Positions 25,787-34,744 are shown, counted from the first letter of the stretch. The stretch is DNA of 64,000 nt from Pseudomonas sp. SLFW (GCF_009905615.1 NZ_JAAAKW010000001.1:124001-188000); one strand, 5' to 3'. Notes: generated by a model from the sequence alone, not told the origin. Translations and numbers: made by a program.

Positions 25787-27424
25787 ATGATCAAAACGAC
25801 AGGCAAGGCCCTGCTGGGTCTGGCGATTTCGGTGGGTATGCTTCAGGCACACGCCGCAGAAAGCAAAAAAGTGGACGTGCTGCTGATCGGCGGCGGCATC
25901 ATGAGCTCGACTCTGGGCGTCTGGCTCAACGAGCTGGAGCCAGGCTGGACCATGGAAATGGTCGAGCGTCTGGACAAAGTCGCCGAAGAAAGCTCCAACG
26001 GCTGGAACAACGCCGGTACCGGCCACTCCGGTCTCGCCGAGCTGAACTACACGCCGGAAGACAAAGACGGCAAGGTCAACATCTCCAAGGCCATCGAGAT
26101 CAACGAAGCCTTCCAGGTGACCCGTCAGTTCCTGGCCTGGCAGGTCCGCCAGAGCGTTTTGAAAAACCCGCATTCGTTCATCAACTCCACACCGCACATG
26201 AGCTTCGTGTGGGGCGATGACAACATCAAGTTCCTGAAAAAGCGTTACGAAGCCCTGCAGGCGAGCCCGCTGTTCCGCCCGATGCAGTTCTCCGAAGACC
26301 ACGCGCAGATCGCCAAGTGGGTCCCGCTGATGATGGAAGGGCGTGACCCGAGCCAGAAGCTGGCCACCACCTGGACGCCGATCGGCACCGACGTCAACTG
26401 GGGTGAAGTCACCCGTCAGTACGTCTCGGCGCTCCAGACTCGCCCCAACTTCAACTTGAAGCTGTCGAGCGAAGTCAACGACATCACCCGCAATGCCGAT
26501 GGCAGCTGGCACGTCGAGTACAAGAATCTGAAGGACGGCACCAGCAGCGCGACCGACGCCAAGTTCCTGTTTATCGGCGCAGGCGGCGGCGCACTGAAGC
26601 TGTTGCAGAAATCCGGCATTCCGGAAGGCCGTGACTACGCAGGCTTCCCGGTCGGCGGTTCGTTCCTGGTCACCGAGAATCAGGACGTTGCCCTGCAACA
26701 CATGGCCAAGGCCTACGGCATCGCCTCCACCGGCGCGCCGCCCATGTCGGTTCCGCACCTGGACACCCGCGTGCTCGACGGCAAGCGCGTGATCCTGTTT
26801 GGCCCGTTCGCGACCTTCTCCACCAAGTTCCTGAAAGAAGGTTCGTACCTGGACCTGTTCAGCAGCATGACCACCCACAACTTCTGGCCGATGACCAAAG
26901 TGGGCATCGAGCAGTACCCACTGGTGGAGTACCTCGCCGGCCAACTGATGCTGTCCGACGACGATCGCTTCAAGGCCTTGCAGGAATACTTCCCGCACGC
27001 CAAGAAAGAAGACTGGCGTCTGTGGCAAGCCGGTCAGCGCGTGCAGATCATCAAGCGTGATGCCGAGAAAGGCGGCGTGCTGAAACTGGGTACCGAAGTC
27101 GTGTCCTCACAGGACGGCAGCATCGCCGCACTGCTGGGCGCATCGCCTGGTGCCTCGACCGCCGCGCCGATCATGCTCAACGTGATGGAAAAGGTCTTCA
27201 AGGACAAAGTCGCGACGCCTGAATGGCAAGCGAAGATCCGCCAGATCGTGCCGAGCTACGGCACCAAGCTGAACGACTCACCGGCTGCCGTGCAGCAAGA
27301 GTGGAACTACACCGCCGAAGTCCTGCAACTGGACAAGCCGCCGGTGATCGACCAGAGCGTCGGCACGAGCACCGAGCCGAGCAAACCGACTGAAAGCAAG
27401 CCTGCGAACGACATGGCGCTGTAA
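25787..27424 (+). CDS. mqo: Malate:quinone oxidoreductase with N-terminal signal-like sequence
   Basis: 545 residues; the ATG at 25787 starts a signal-like stretch ([23 protein letters not shown]) before the FAD fold. The dinucleotide motif reads [17 protein letters not shown], followed by the family hallmarks [22 protein letters not shown] and [18 protein letters not shown]; the C-terminal half carries [16 protein letters not shown]. The enzyme oxidises malate to oxaloacetate and passes electrons to quinone. Classical Mqo is a cytoplasm-facing peripheral protein; some Pseudomonas copies carry such an N-terminus, which may be a membrane anchor or an export signal. A Pro/Ser/Thr tail closes the protein. 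A strong terminator follows. Confidence 0.93.
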   Translation: MIKTTGKALLGLAISVGMLQAHAAESKKVDVLLIGGGIMSSTLGVWLNELEPGWTMEMVERLDKVAEESSNGWNNAGTGHSGLAELNYTPEDKDGKVNISKAIEINEAFQVTRQFLAWQVRQSVLKNPHSFINSTPHMSFVWGDDNIKFLKKRYEALQASPLFRPMQFSEDHAQIAKWVPLMMEGRDPSQKLATTWTPIGTDVNWGEVTRQYVSALQTRPNFNLKLSSEVNDITRNADGSWHVEYKNLKDGTSSATDAKFLFIGAGGGALKLLQKSGIPEGRDYAGFPVGGSFLVTENQDVALQHMAKAYGIASTGAPPMSVPHLDTRVLDGKRVILFGPFATFSTKFLKEGSYLDLFSSMTTHNFWPMTKVGIEQYPLVEYLAGQLMLSDDDRFKALQEYFPHAKKEDWRLWQAGQRVQIIKRDAEKGGVLKLGTEVVSSQDGSIAALLGASPGASTAAPIMLNVMEKVFKDKVATPEWQAKIRQIVPSYGTKLNDSPAAVQQEWNYTAEVLQLDKPPVIDQSVGTSTEPSKPTESKPANDMAL

Positions 27425-27451
27425 TCTTCGCCACGTTGAAATGGTTGCAAT

Positions 27452-27486
27452 AAAAAGCCACGGGCCTCAAAACCCGTGGCTTTTTT
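27452..27486 (+). terminator. Rho-independent terminator of mqo
   Basis: GCCACGGG (27457-27464) pairs with CCCGTGGC (27473-27480), flanked by A and T runs; six T residues follow. Confidence 0.9.
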
Positions 27487-27626
27487 GTGCGTGACGGACA
27501 GGTCAAAGGCATCGCTCATTTGTCCGCTGACAGGCAAATTTCATCCTTTTAGACTTGCTGTTTCAAGGCGCTCTGCGCATTCTGTGCGGCCACAGCTAAC
27601 CTTCCCCGTACATCGAGTGATCTCGC

Positions 27627-28373
27627 GTGTCGAACACTTCAATTCGCTTTGCGTGCAATGGCTGCGGTGCCTGCTGCAAAAGTCGCTTGATCCCACTGAC
27701 GCTGAATGAAGCACGTCAATGGCTCGCCCGTGGTCACGACGTCGCTATCGTGCTGGAAGCCTTCAACGAAGCGACCTGGACCTCCGACCCTCAGCAGTTC
27801 GCTCACAGCGTTCGGCGAGCGGCGGAAGTTGGCAGCGGCGATGCGCGGATTCAGGTCATTGCCGTGTTCACGGCCAATGCCCTGGACCGCTGCCCCAACC
27901 TGGGGGCCGACGACCGTTGCGGCATCTACGACGCGCGTCCGCTGGTCTGTCGGATATACCCGATGGAGATCAACCCGTTCATCCCCCTTCAGCCCGAAAA
28001 CAAAGGGTGCCCGCCAGAGACCTGGCAGACCGGCGAGGTCATGTTCACTGATCGCATTATCGACCCGACACTGGCCCATCAAGTGGAGCAGTCACGGCAA
28101 GCGGACCGAGATGACGCGCGAGCCAAGATTAATATTTGCGAATACATGGGGCTCACGACGGTCGCCTGGAAAAATAACGCGATGGCGATTTATCAGCCCG
28201 ATCGCCAGGCGTTGATAGCGGCCATCAATGCTTGCGACGCGGGCGCGCACGAGCCCGCAGGTAAGGCATGGTCAGTGCGAGTGGATCAGCCGGACTTGCG
28301 CCAGCAGTTGCTCGCGTCGGACATCGTTCTGAGCGATGACAGCTCGGCGGACTACATCTTCCATAGGCTGTGA
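27627..28373 (+). CDS. YkgJ-family cysteine-cluster protein
   Basis: 248 residues from a GTG start. The N-terminal CNGCGACCKSR and the later cysteines in DRCPNLGADDRCGIYDARPLVCRIYP and KGCPPE match the YkgJ/PF03692 zinc- or iron-sulfur-binding family. Function is unknown; family members are thought to bind metal and some sit beside methylation or flagellar genes. No signal peptide or membrane segment is visible, so it should be cytosolic. It is monocistronic and converges on the SDR gene. Confidence 0.82.
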   Translation: MSNTSIRFACNGCGACCKSRLIPLTLNEARQWLARGHDVAIVLEAFNEATWTSDPQQFAHSVRRAAEVGSGDARIQVIAVFTANALDRCPNLGADDRCGIYDARPLVCRIYPMEINPFIPLQPENKGCPPETWQTGEVMFTDRIIDPTLAHQVEQSRQADRDDARAKINICEYMGLTTVAWKNNAMAIYQPDRQALIAAINACDAGAHEPAGKAWSVRVDQPDLRQQLLASDIVLSDDSSADYIFHRL

Positions 28374-28460
28374 CGGGCGGCACCTGCACCCGCGTGCCAT
28401 CACCGCCTAGTGACCTTCCTGTTGCTGCCTCCCTGATTCGCCAAGGCAGACGCGGTTGGA

Positions 28461-29255
28461 TCAAACGCCGTAACGGGCCGCCGGTTTTGCGTTACTGAAT
28501 TTCTTCGAGATCGTGCGACGCCCCGCTTCCCACTGCTCCCACGCTTCAGGCTCATGCAGCCCGGGAATGGTGACCCACTCGCCCTGATCCAGCCCCGCCA
28601 GCGCGGCGTCGACCAGATCGGCAGCGGTCATGGTGTTGACCCCGGTCTTCTGCGGGGCGTAACCGGCGACGTCCCAGAAATCGGTGGCAGTCGCACCCGG
28701 CAATACACTCTGGATGCGAACGCCCTTGTCGCCCAAGTCCCGTTGCAGCGTGTGACCGAAGCTCAGCACATAGGATTTCGACGCGCTGTACACGCCGTTG
28801 AGCATCTCGACGGCGATGCCGACCACTGAGGACAGGTTGACGATGGTGCCCGCTCCCCGAGCGACGAACGCCGGGGCGACTGCGTACGTCAGCCGGGTGA
28901 GCGCCGTGATGTTCAGCGCGATCATCGCCTCCATCTCGTCGGCGTCGTCGTTAAGGATCGAAGCGACGGAGCCAACACCGGCATTGTTGACCAGCATCGT
29001 GATACGGGCGTCCTCGCGCAGCACGTTCTCCACCTGTTTGAGCGAACGTTTGTCGCCCAGATCTGCCACCAGCGTCTCGATGGAGCGGCCCGTTTCAGCG
29101 GCGAGCCGGGCCGCCAGGTCTTTCAGCCGGTCCCCGTTGCGCGCCACCAGAATCAGGTCATAGCCACGCTTGGCCAGACGATCCGCGTAGACAGCGCCGA
29201 TACCCGCGGAAGCGCCTGTGATCAATGCGGTGCCTTTGGAAGATGCAGTGTTCAT
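28461..29255 (-). CDS. Short-chain dehydrogenase/reductase
   Basis: 264 residues. The ATG at 29255 has GGAG upstream and starts the Rossmann fold directly. Motifs: nucleotide site ITGASAGIGAVYADRLAKRG, NNAG at VNNAGVG, Ser in LSSVVG, and catalytic YSASKSY (Tyr-x3-Lys). The R residues after strand 2 (VARNGDR) favour NADP. Substrate unknown. It is divergent from the frameshifted GlxA-type regulator gene, a pairing in which the regulator often controls the oxidoreductase. Confidence 0.87.
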   Translation of the reverse strand: MNTASSKGTALITGASAGIGAVYADRLAKRGYDLILVARNGDRLKDLAARLAAETGRSIETLVADLGDKRSLKQVENVLREDARITMLVNNAGVGSVASILNDDADEMEAMIALNITALTRLTYAVAPAFVARGAGTIVNLSSVVGIAVEMLNGVYSASKSYVLSFGHTLQRDLGDKGVRIQSVLPGATATDFWDVAGYAPQKTGVNTMTAADLVDAALAGLDQGEWVTIPGLHEPEAWEQWEAGRRTISKKFSNAKPAARYGV

Positions 29256-29482
29256 CGTGTTTCTCCAGAAAAGGTGAGGCCGAGACAGTCGGTCAGGAGA
29301 GACTACGGTGCCCCGCAAAATGCTCAAATGTCATATATCCAACTTTTTAGGACAAGAATATTGAGGCACATCACGACGCTTTAACGGCAGATGACACGGG
29401 TCTGAAAACCGTGCAAGCATGTCCGCAAGTTGCACATACAACCTTTTATGACACTCAATATGTCTTACCCAAGGAGCGCACG

Positions 29483-30434
29483 ATGATCCGTGTCGGGCTG
29501 GTGATCTACCCTGGCTTTCAGGTATTGGGCCTCGCTGTCTCTGCGGTCTTCGAAACGGCGAATGACATGAATGGCCCCTCTTACGAGCTGGCAGTGGTGT
29601 CTGAACACGGTGGCATCGTCCGGTCTTCGCTGGGTTTCGGGATGGAAACCTCGTCCTTCAAAGACGCCCGGTACGACACGCTGATCGTCATCGGCAATAA
29701 CCACATCGACGCCGTTTCCGAAGGGTTGGTGGATTTTCTGCGAGCGTCGGTAGCGACCACCAGACGCATTCACGGCGGTGTGCACCGGTGCGTTCGTCGT
29801 CGCGCAGGCGGGGCTGCTGGATGGACGTCGCGCCACGACCCATTGGGCTCACGCCCGGGCCTTTCGCTCCACCTTTCCAGACGTTCAACTCGAAGAAGAC
29901 CGGATATTCGTGATCGATGGTGCCGTCTGGACATCGGCCGGCATGACGGCGGGCATCGATCTGGCGCTGGCCATCGTTGAGAAGGATCTGGGCACCACGC
30001 TGGCCAGGAACGTCGCCAGGAAAATGGTCGTTCACCATCGTCGGTCCGGGGGCCAGTCGCAGTTTTCAATGCTGCTGGAACTGGACCCGAAAACCGACCG
30101 CATTCAGACCGCGCTGATCTACGCGAAAGAAAACCTCGCGGCCGAATTGTCGGTCGAAAAGCTCGCAGAAATCGCTCACCTGAGCCCGCGACAATTCAGC
30201 CGGCTTTTCCGGGAGGAAACCGGGCAATCTCCGGCCAAGGCCATCGAGCATCTGCGCGTCGAAGCCGCCCGCATCATGATGGAAGAGGGGCGTTATTCCC
30301 TCGACATCATTGCCCGGGACTGCGGCTTCGGCGACCGAGAGCGCATGAGGCGGTCGTTCTTGCGCGCGTTCAACCAATCCCCGCAAGCCATCAAACGCAT
30401 CACTGAATCGCAGATGATCGACCTCTCCCACTGA
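29483..30434 (+). pseudogene. GlxA-type (DJ-1/AraC) transcriptional regulator, frameshifted
   Basis: ATG at 29483 with AAGGAG upstream. Frame 1 encodes the first half of a DJ-1/PfpI-like domain (MIRVGLVIYPGFQVLGLAV ... SVATTRRI). Around 29771 the homologous reading jumps to another frame, which continues TAVCTGAFVVAQAGLLDGRRATTHW and runs to a C-terminal AraC helix-turn-helix (LSPRQFSRLFREETGQSPAKAIEHLR). Removing one base near 29771 restores a continuous protein of about 316 residues. Either a real inactivating +1 insertion, or a sequencing error. It lies divergent to the SDR gene. Confidence 0.8.
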
Positions 30435-30487
30435 CGCATCTCGCATCGACAACCGCGCGTCGAAGCGCTCGCCCGTGGCGGTTTTCC

Positions 30488-30507
30488 AGCGGAGCGCCGC
30501 TTTTTCT
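30488..30507 (+). terminator. Terminator downstream of GlxA-type regulator
   Basis: AGCGG-AGCG-CCGCT stem-loop followed by TTTTCTTT, 54 nt after the stop. Confidence 0.55.
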
Positions 30508-30511
30508 TTCC

Positions 30512-30543
30512 AAAAAAAATGGCGCGGTACAAGGCCGCGCCAT
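30512..30543 (-). terminator. Rho-independent terminator of tautomerase gene
   Basis: On the minus strand ATGGCGCGG pairs with CCGCGCCAT, followed by TTTTTTTT. Clean and strong. Confidence 0.85.
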
Positions 30544-30561
30544 GGCTGACCACCAACGAAA

Positions 30562-30954
30562 TCACGCTATCGGGGCGTATTGCATCTCGCCGTTACCGAA
30601 CGACCAGTCTTCACGCTGAACATCGATCAGGCTGATCCAGACGTCTTCCTTGCGAATGCCCGCACGTTCATGGATGCCTTCGGCGACCGCGTTGTAGAAC
30701 GCCTTTTTTACCTCGATGGACCGGCCCGCGTTCCAGGTGACCTGGATGAAGACGATCTTCGGCGTGTAAGTCACGCCCAGATAACCGTCAGCCGGGTAAA
30801 TCAACTCGTCCTTCCCATGGCGATTGACGACCTGAAAACGGTCGTTCGCCGGCACATTGGCGGTGGTGGTCATCGCTTCATAAATGACGTCCCCAATGAT
30901 TTTGACGGTTTCGGCAGAGGTCTCTGCAGCAACATCTATTCTGGCAAGTGGCAT
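30562..30954 (-). CDS. Tautomerase-family protein
   Basis: 130 residues. The ATG at 30954 (AGGAA upstream) makes proline the second residue (MPLARIDV), the catalytic Pro1 of the 4-oxalocrotonate tautomerase superfamily after Met removal. This start is therefore chosen over the longer frame. Further features: KKAFYNAVAEGIHERAGIRKEDVWISLIDV, typical of the longer MIF/tautomerase-like proteins. The substrate is unknown, probably a keto/enol carboxylate. It is divergent from an FAH-family hydrolase gene, which suggests a shared ring-cleavage-type pathway. Confidence 0.82.
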   Translation of the reverse strand: MPLARIDVAAETSAETVKIIGDVIYEAMTTTANVPANDRFQVVNRHGKDELIYPADGYLGVTYTPKIVFIQVTWNAGRSIEVKKAFYNAVAEGIHERAGIRKEDVWISLIDVQREDWSFGNGEMQYAPIA

Positions 30955-31023
30955 GGCATTTCCTGTTATTGGCGTGAAAGGGCTGGACGTGTTGCACGCT
31001 GCCGAAACCGGCGTTTCGCGCAA

Positions 31024-31047
31024 AATAAATGTCTCTCAACATTTATT
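31024..31047. promoter_or_regulatory. Palindrome in divergent tautomerase/FAH promoter
   Basis: AATAAATGT and ACATTTATT form a perfect 9-bp inverted repeat around CTCTCA, a plausible regulator or operator site between the divergent genes. Confidence 0.45.
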
Positions 31048-31048
31048 G

Positions 31049-31065
31049 AATAGATGTTTTACATC
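31049..31065 (+). promoter_or_regulatory. Candidate TetR operator, copy 1
   Basis: AATAGATGTTTTACATC contains the 5-bp palindrome GATGT-TTT-ACATC. The same motif, with the four central bases changed, occurs in inverse orientation at 32146-32162 just before the TetR gene. Confidence 0.5.
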
Positions 31066-31154
31066 ATGTATTTTCCGCTGACAAGCCTGAGAGACACTTG
31101 CGTGAACGCGGGCGCTTACGCCAGAAAAAAAACCAACCCCCCTGAGGATCGACG

Positions 31155-32039
31155 ATGAAATTTGCCAACGTCTTAGCTGAAGACAACCGCCCGACACCCG
31201 CACTGATCGACGATGTAAACGGGGTGTTCTGGCCGTTGAACGAACTTCAGGGCCGCTTCGCCGGCAGCCTTGACGAGTTGATCGCGAATTGGGAACAAGC
31301 TGCTGCCGGGCTTGGCGCTCAGGGTCCCGGCAGATCCCTCGTGGGTGTGAAAGTGCTGGCGCCCCTCGCGCCGACGCGCAACGTCTTTTGCGTGGGCAAG
31401 AACTATCACGAACACGCTGCAGAATTCAGCAAGTCCGGATTCGATCACAGCGCCAAGGACGGGGAAGTCGCCCCTGAATTTCCGGTAATCTTCACCAAGA
31501 CGCCGGAGTCGATCATCGGGCACCTGGACTCCATTTCGCCGCACACCCGCGTCACCCGGCAACTGGATTATGAGGCAGAACTGGCCGTCATCATTGGCAA
31601 AGGGGGGCGTGGGATTTCGAAAGAAGACGCGTACGACCACGTTTGGGGCTACACCATCATCAACGACGTCACCGCCCGTGACCTGCAGAAAAACCACCGC
31701 CAATGGTTCCTCGGCAAATCCCTCGACGGGTTCTGCCCCATGGGCCCGTGGATCGTCACCGCCGACGCATTCAACCCGCAAAACGCCTCGATCAAATGCT
31801 GGGTGAACGAAGAGTTGAGGCAGGACGCCAACGTCAGCGCGCTCATCTTCGACATTCCCGCCCTCATCGAATGCCTGTCGGCGGGCATCGAGCTCAAGCC
31901 TGGCGATGTGATCAGCACCGGAACGCCCGTCGGCGTCGGCATCGGCTTCACCCCGCCCCGCTTCCTGCAACCAGGCGATACGGTTCGCATCGAAATCGAC
32001 GGCATCGGCACACTGGAAAACTCCATCGCTGACACCTGA
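31155..32039 (+). CDS. Fumarylacetoacetate hydrolase family protein
   Basis: 294 residues with a short N-terminal domain and the FAH catalytic fold from about residue 75. FCVGKNYHEHAAE marks its entrance; the metal ligands of the family are visible as Glu-x-Glu in LDYEAELAVIIG and Asp in TIINDVTARDLQ. The C-terminal part has GDVISTGTPVGVGIG, a family hallmark. Members hydrolyse acylpyruvates or decarboxylate ring-cleavage products. Regulated together with the tautomerase gene by a shared divergent promoter; the TetR gene follows on the same strand. Confidence 0.87.
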   Translation: MKFANVLAEDNRPTPALIDDVNGVFWPLNELQGRFAGSLDELIANWEQAAAGLGAQGPGRSLVGVKVLAPLAPTRNVFCVGKNYHEHAAEFSKSGFDHSAKDGEVAPEFPVIFTKTPESIIGHLDSISPHTRVTRQLDYEAELAVIIGKGGRGISKEDAYDHVWGYTIINDVTARDLQKNHRQWFLGKSLDGFCPMGPWIVTADAFNPQNASIKCWVNEELRQDANVSALIFDIPALIECLSAGIELKPGDVISTGTPVGVGIGFTPPRFLQPGDTVRIEIDGIGTLENSIADT

Positions 32040-32145
32040 TTCATCACGCTGCCTGACGGCCCGGGCCCCAGTCGTTCGTCGATTGGGCTTCGAGGCACAC
32101 GGCCCGTCCCGGGTTCACCATGACAGTGATCAGGCTTTTATATAG

Positions 32146-32162
32146 GATGCTGCACATCTATT
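32146..32162 (-). promoter_or_regulatory. Candidate TetR operator, copy 2
   Basis: Minus strand AATAGATGTGCAGCATC matches 13 of 17 bases of the site at 31049-31065, all differences being in the centre. It lies 23 nt before the ATG of the TetR gene, suited to autorepression. Confidence 0.5.
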
Positions 32163-32184
32163 TCAGCGTATGAAGAGGCGCCTT

Positions 32185-32814
32185 ATGCCGCGAGTGTCCA
32201 GACAGCAAACCGAGCTGAACCGTGTTTCGATCACGGAAACGGCAACCCGGCTCTATCGCGAACGTGGCTTGAACGGCGTGAGCGTGGCAGAAATCATGCA
32301 TGAGGCGGGGCTGACCCATGGCGGGTTTTACGGGCATTTCGAGTCCAAGGAAGCCTTGGCGAACGAAGCCTGCGTACATGCGTTCGAGCAATCTGCCAAC
32401 GCCTGGAAAGAGAAAATCGCCGCGCATCGCAAAAAACGAACAGCCCGCAAGGCGATCATTGATCACTACCTCGCGCCCTCCAAACGGGACAACGCCGCCG
32501 AGACCTGCCCGGTGGTGGCGTTTTCGGGTGACATTGCCCACGAAGGCAGACCTTCAGAGCTTCATCAGACTTACGTCAAGGGCCTTCAGACCTTGATGGA
32601 GGCGTACATGTCGACCCTCGAACCCGGTAAGTCACCCCGCGAGGACTCCGCAAACCGCCAGGCGGCTGTCGTCGAATACGCGCTGATGGTGGGCGCCATG
32701 ACCCTCGCCCGCGCCACAGGTAAAACGGCCCTGTCGGACGAGATCCTGAAATCCGCGCGCACCTTTCTGAACTCGGATGCCTCCGCCATCGAGCGCTTGG
32801 CCCTGAACGGTTAA
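32185..32814 (+). CDS. TetR-family transcriptional regulator
   Basis: 209 residues. The ATG at 32185 has GAGG at a normal distance; an ATG five codons upstream is less likely. The N-terminal helix-turn-helix (about 10-60) reads SITETATRLYRERGLNGVSVAEIMHEAGLTHGGFYGHFESKEALANEA, classic TetR/AcrR. The C-terminal ligand-binding part is helical (CPVVAFSGDIAHEG). It probably represses itself and the tautomerase/FAH pair through the AATAGATGT-N4-CATC motif. Confidence 0.86.
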   Translation: MPRVSRQQTELNRVSITETATRLYRERGLNGVSVAEIMHEAGLTHGGFYGHFESKEALANEACVHAFEQSANAWKEKIAAHRKKRTARKAIIDHYLAPSKRDNAAETCPVVAFSGDIAHEGRPSELHQTYVKGLQTLMEAYMSTLEPGKSPREDSANRQAAVVEYALMVGAMTLARATGKTALSDEILKSARTFLNSDASAIERLALNG

Positions 32815-33029
32815 CCGGTGCAGGCACCGCCCTCTGACAACCGTGGGTCAAGCGTGCCTGGGGCGTCGCTTGATCCCGATCAGTAATGAAAGCGGGTGAT
32901 CGCCTTTGGAAGGCGGCGCACGGAACACGCCGAATTGAACGCCCATGTCAGCGTCTCGTACGCTCCAAAAAACAACAGCGGAGGCACAGGGTATCCTCGG
33001 CCAAAGCATCCTCTGCGGAAGGCCGCACT

Positions 33030-33194
33030 GTGAAGAAAAACGAACTACCGCAAAAAACCTGCGCCATCTGCGGCCTGCCATTCACCTGGCGAAAAAAATG
33101 GGCCCGCTGCTGGGACGACGTCAAGTACTGCTCGGAACGCTGTCGCCGTCACAAATCGGTTTCGCAGGAAACACGCCGGGGTGGGGAACGCTGA
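33030..33194 (+). CDS. DUF2256 small zinc-binding protein
   Basis: 54 residues from a GTG start with GGAAGG upstream. [32 protein letters not shown] matches DUF2256, with Cys pairs (C-x2-C and C-x3-C) that should bind zinc. Function unknown; in other genomes the gene often lies beside cryptochrome/photolyase-like genes, which are not present here. An upstream extension of the frame lacks family resemblance. Confidence 0.75.
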   Translation: MKKNELPQKTCAICGLPFTWRKKWARCWDDVKYCSERCRRHKSVSQETRRGGER

Positions 33195-33469
33195 TCACGT
33201 TGGAGGAAGGTTATGGCTGAAGCGCTCTGCCGCTTTCACCTAATGACCGAGAGTAGCCGTTGATGCACCGGGTATTCGGGACACACGGCTGGATGTGCGC
33301 CTTCTGCCGTAACGAAGCTCCGGGGTGGTGCAATCCATGGTGGGAATATACAAGGACGCCAGCCATCCGACTGACGACCTTACAAGCATCACGGAGCGTC
33401 ATTGGCGTTTTGCATGCGTCGTTCCGAACTTAGCTTGGCAACGCAGACAGCTAGAAGTGTCTTTTAGTG

Positions 33470-33546
33470 TGGTGTCCCAGGGCAGGTTCGAACTGCCAAC
33501 CTTCCCCTTAGGAGGGGGATGCTCTATCCAATTGAGCTACTGAGAC
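33470..33546 (-). tRNA. tRNA-Arg (anticodon CCT)
   Basis: 77 nt including encoded CCA. Acceptor GTCTCAG/CTGGGAC (one T-G pair), D-arm AGCTCAATTGGATAGAGC, anticodon loop CTCCTAA, T-loop GTTCGAA. Confidence 0.95.
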
Positions 33547-33855
33547 ACTGGGCCGGCGCTCTGAATGGCGCCAGCGGGACGGCGTGCATGTTAACGGCAA
33601 GCCCCTGTTTTGTCATGTCGTCATTGTCGTTTTGGGCTGTAGTCCGCCGGGGATTTGGCTGACAGCAGATGCCCGTCATGCAAATTGCAATGTCCCAAAA
33701 TGACATCATTGCAAACTGCAATCTGCGCCCTTTCAAAAAAATACATAACCAATTGATTTCATTGGTTTTATTTTTGCAATTCGCTTGGCATGCAGACTGC
33801 ATTCTCACTCTCGTGCAATCCCCTTCATACACAACTCCAAACGAAGGTAAACGAG
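33547..33855. other. Regulatory region before small sigma-54-linked gene
   Basis: 309 nt between tRNA-Arg and the small gene at 33856. It holds an inverted motif TTGCAATGTC / GACATcATTGCAA (33685-33714) and the sigma-54-like promoter at 33786-33801. No gene is supported. Confidence 0.5.
33786..33801 (+). promoter_or_regulatory. Sigma-54 (-24/-12) promoter candidate
   Basis: TGGCATGCAGACTGCA fits TGGCACG-N4-TTGCW with the essential GG and GC dinucleotides spaced by 10 nt. It lies 54 nt before the ATG at 33856. An inverted motif about 75-100 nt upstream could be an enhancer site. Confidence 0.6.
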
Positions 33856-34089
33856 ATGAACATGACTCTCTCCCTGTTGAATGCTGCGGCTCTGGTCGCA
33901 TTGGTGGCTTTCCACTTCCAGGCTGACGGCAGCAAAACCGAGAGCGTCGCGGTTCAGGCTCAACCGCATTACCTCGTCAAGCAAACACCGCGCTTCGCCG
34001 TCATGCCAGCGCAAAGGTCTGACGCCATGCTGGCCAACGATACTGACGAAGCCATTCCGGTTGATCGGTCTCAACGCTGGGTCTTTTGA
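33856..34089 (+). CDS. Small exported or membrane hypothetical protein (77 aa)
   Basis: ATG at 33856 with AAGG about 10 nt upstream; an ATG two codons later is the alternative. The N-terminus (MNMTLSLLNAAALVALVAFHFQAD) is a short hydrophobic helix or uncleaved signal; the rest is polar (PHYLVKQTPRFAVMPAQRSDAMLAND). I do not recognise a family. A sigma-54-like promoter sits upstream and a second small membrane protein gene starts 54 nt downstream. Confidence 0.6.
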   Translation: MNMTLSLLNAAALVALVAFHFQADGSKTESVAVQAQPHYLVKQTPRFAVMPAQRSDAMLANDTDEAIPVDRSQRWVF

Positions 34090-34143
34090 ACGCACGAGGC
34101 GTGACTGGGGTTTGCCAATCCGTTTATTGAACAGAGAAAAGCC

Positions 34144-34347
34144 ATGTCAAAAGCAGCACTGTCCTTTCTGATTCTCGCCATCATGGGCGTCGCGGCGGAT
34201 CAACTGCTTCCTTCATCAATGGACGCGCTTGGAACGGTCGCCAAAGTGGCCGCCGGTACGTTTGCCACGCTGTTCCTCGCCGCGCTGGTGGTGGGACGCC
34301 GCATCAAGTTCGACCCGGTATTGCGTCAGGCCAACGGCGGACGTTAA
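34144..34347 (+). CDS. Small membrane protein (67 aa)
   Basis: Two hydrophobic helices (about 4-22 and 33-52: SFLILAIMGVAADQL and KVAAGTFATLFLAALVVGRR) and a short basic tail. No family recognised. The gene follows the 77-residue gene on the same strand and may belong to the same transcript; the ribosome site is weak (AGAGAAAAGCC). Confidence 0.6.
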   Translation: MSKAALSFLILAIMGVAADQLLPSSMDALGTVAKVAAGTFATLFLAALVVGRRIKFDPVLRQANGGR

Positions 34348-34744
34348 GTCCACATCCTCCTCTCCTCGCGCCCGTTGGCGCACTGCCAAAAGACCCTTCG
34401 TCTCTTTCTCGGCATCATTCTCGAAATTTCTTACAGACACTTCTACGCTGAAGACAGATAGCCATCATTGCGGAAACCCGCGTAATCTGTGGCTGTCGGT
34501 CGGATGAGTGGTATCCGGGAACTTTGCTAACCAGAACGCATTTCGGATAATTGGTGCTGGCTAAACGCCTTTATCTAGTTCAATATTTGTCACAGATTTG
34601 ACGCCAAGGTTCCGACGTATTGATGCATGATGACGGACCTTTATGCTGGCAGGTTGAACATTTCGCCGAAATGACAGTCAGACGATGACATCTCGCGGCC
34701 AAATGCATGAACCGCCTCCCCTTTGAACTAAATCGGTTAAATAT
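34348..34744. other. Intergenic region upstream of amrZ
   Basis: 397 nt without a gene that I can support. It carries an AlgU-like promoter candidate at 34519-34547 and AT-rich sequence toward the amrZ start. Confidence 0.5.
34519..34547 (+). promoter_or_regulatory. AlgU/sigma-22-like promoter candidate of amrZ
   Basis: GGGAACTT followed after 18 nt by TCGGA resembles GAACTT-N16/17-TCTGA, with spacing slightly long. amrZ is AlgU-dependent in P. aeruginosa, so the match is expected in position. Confidence 0.35.
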
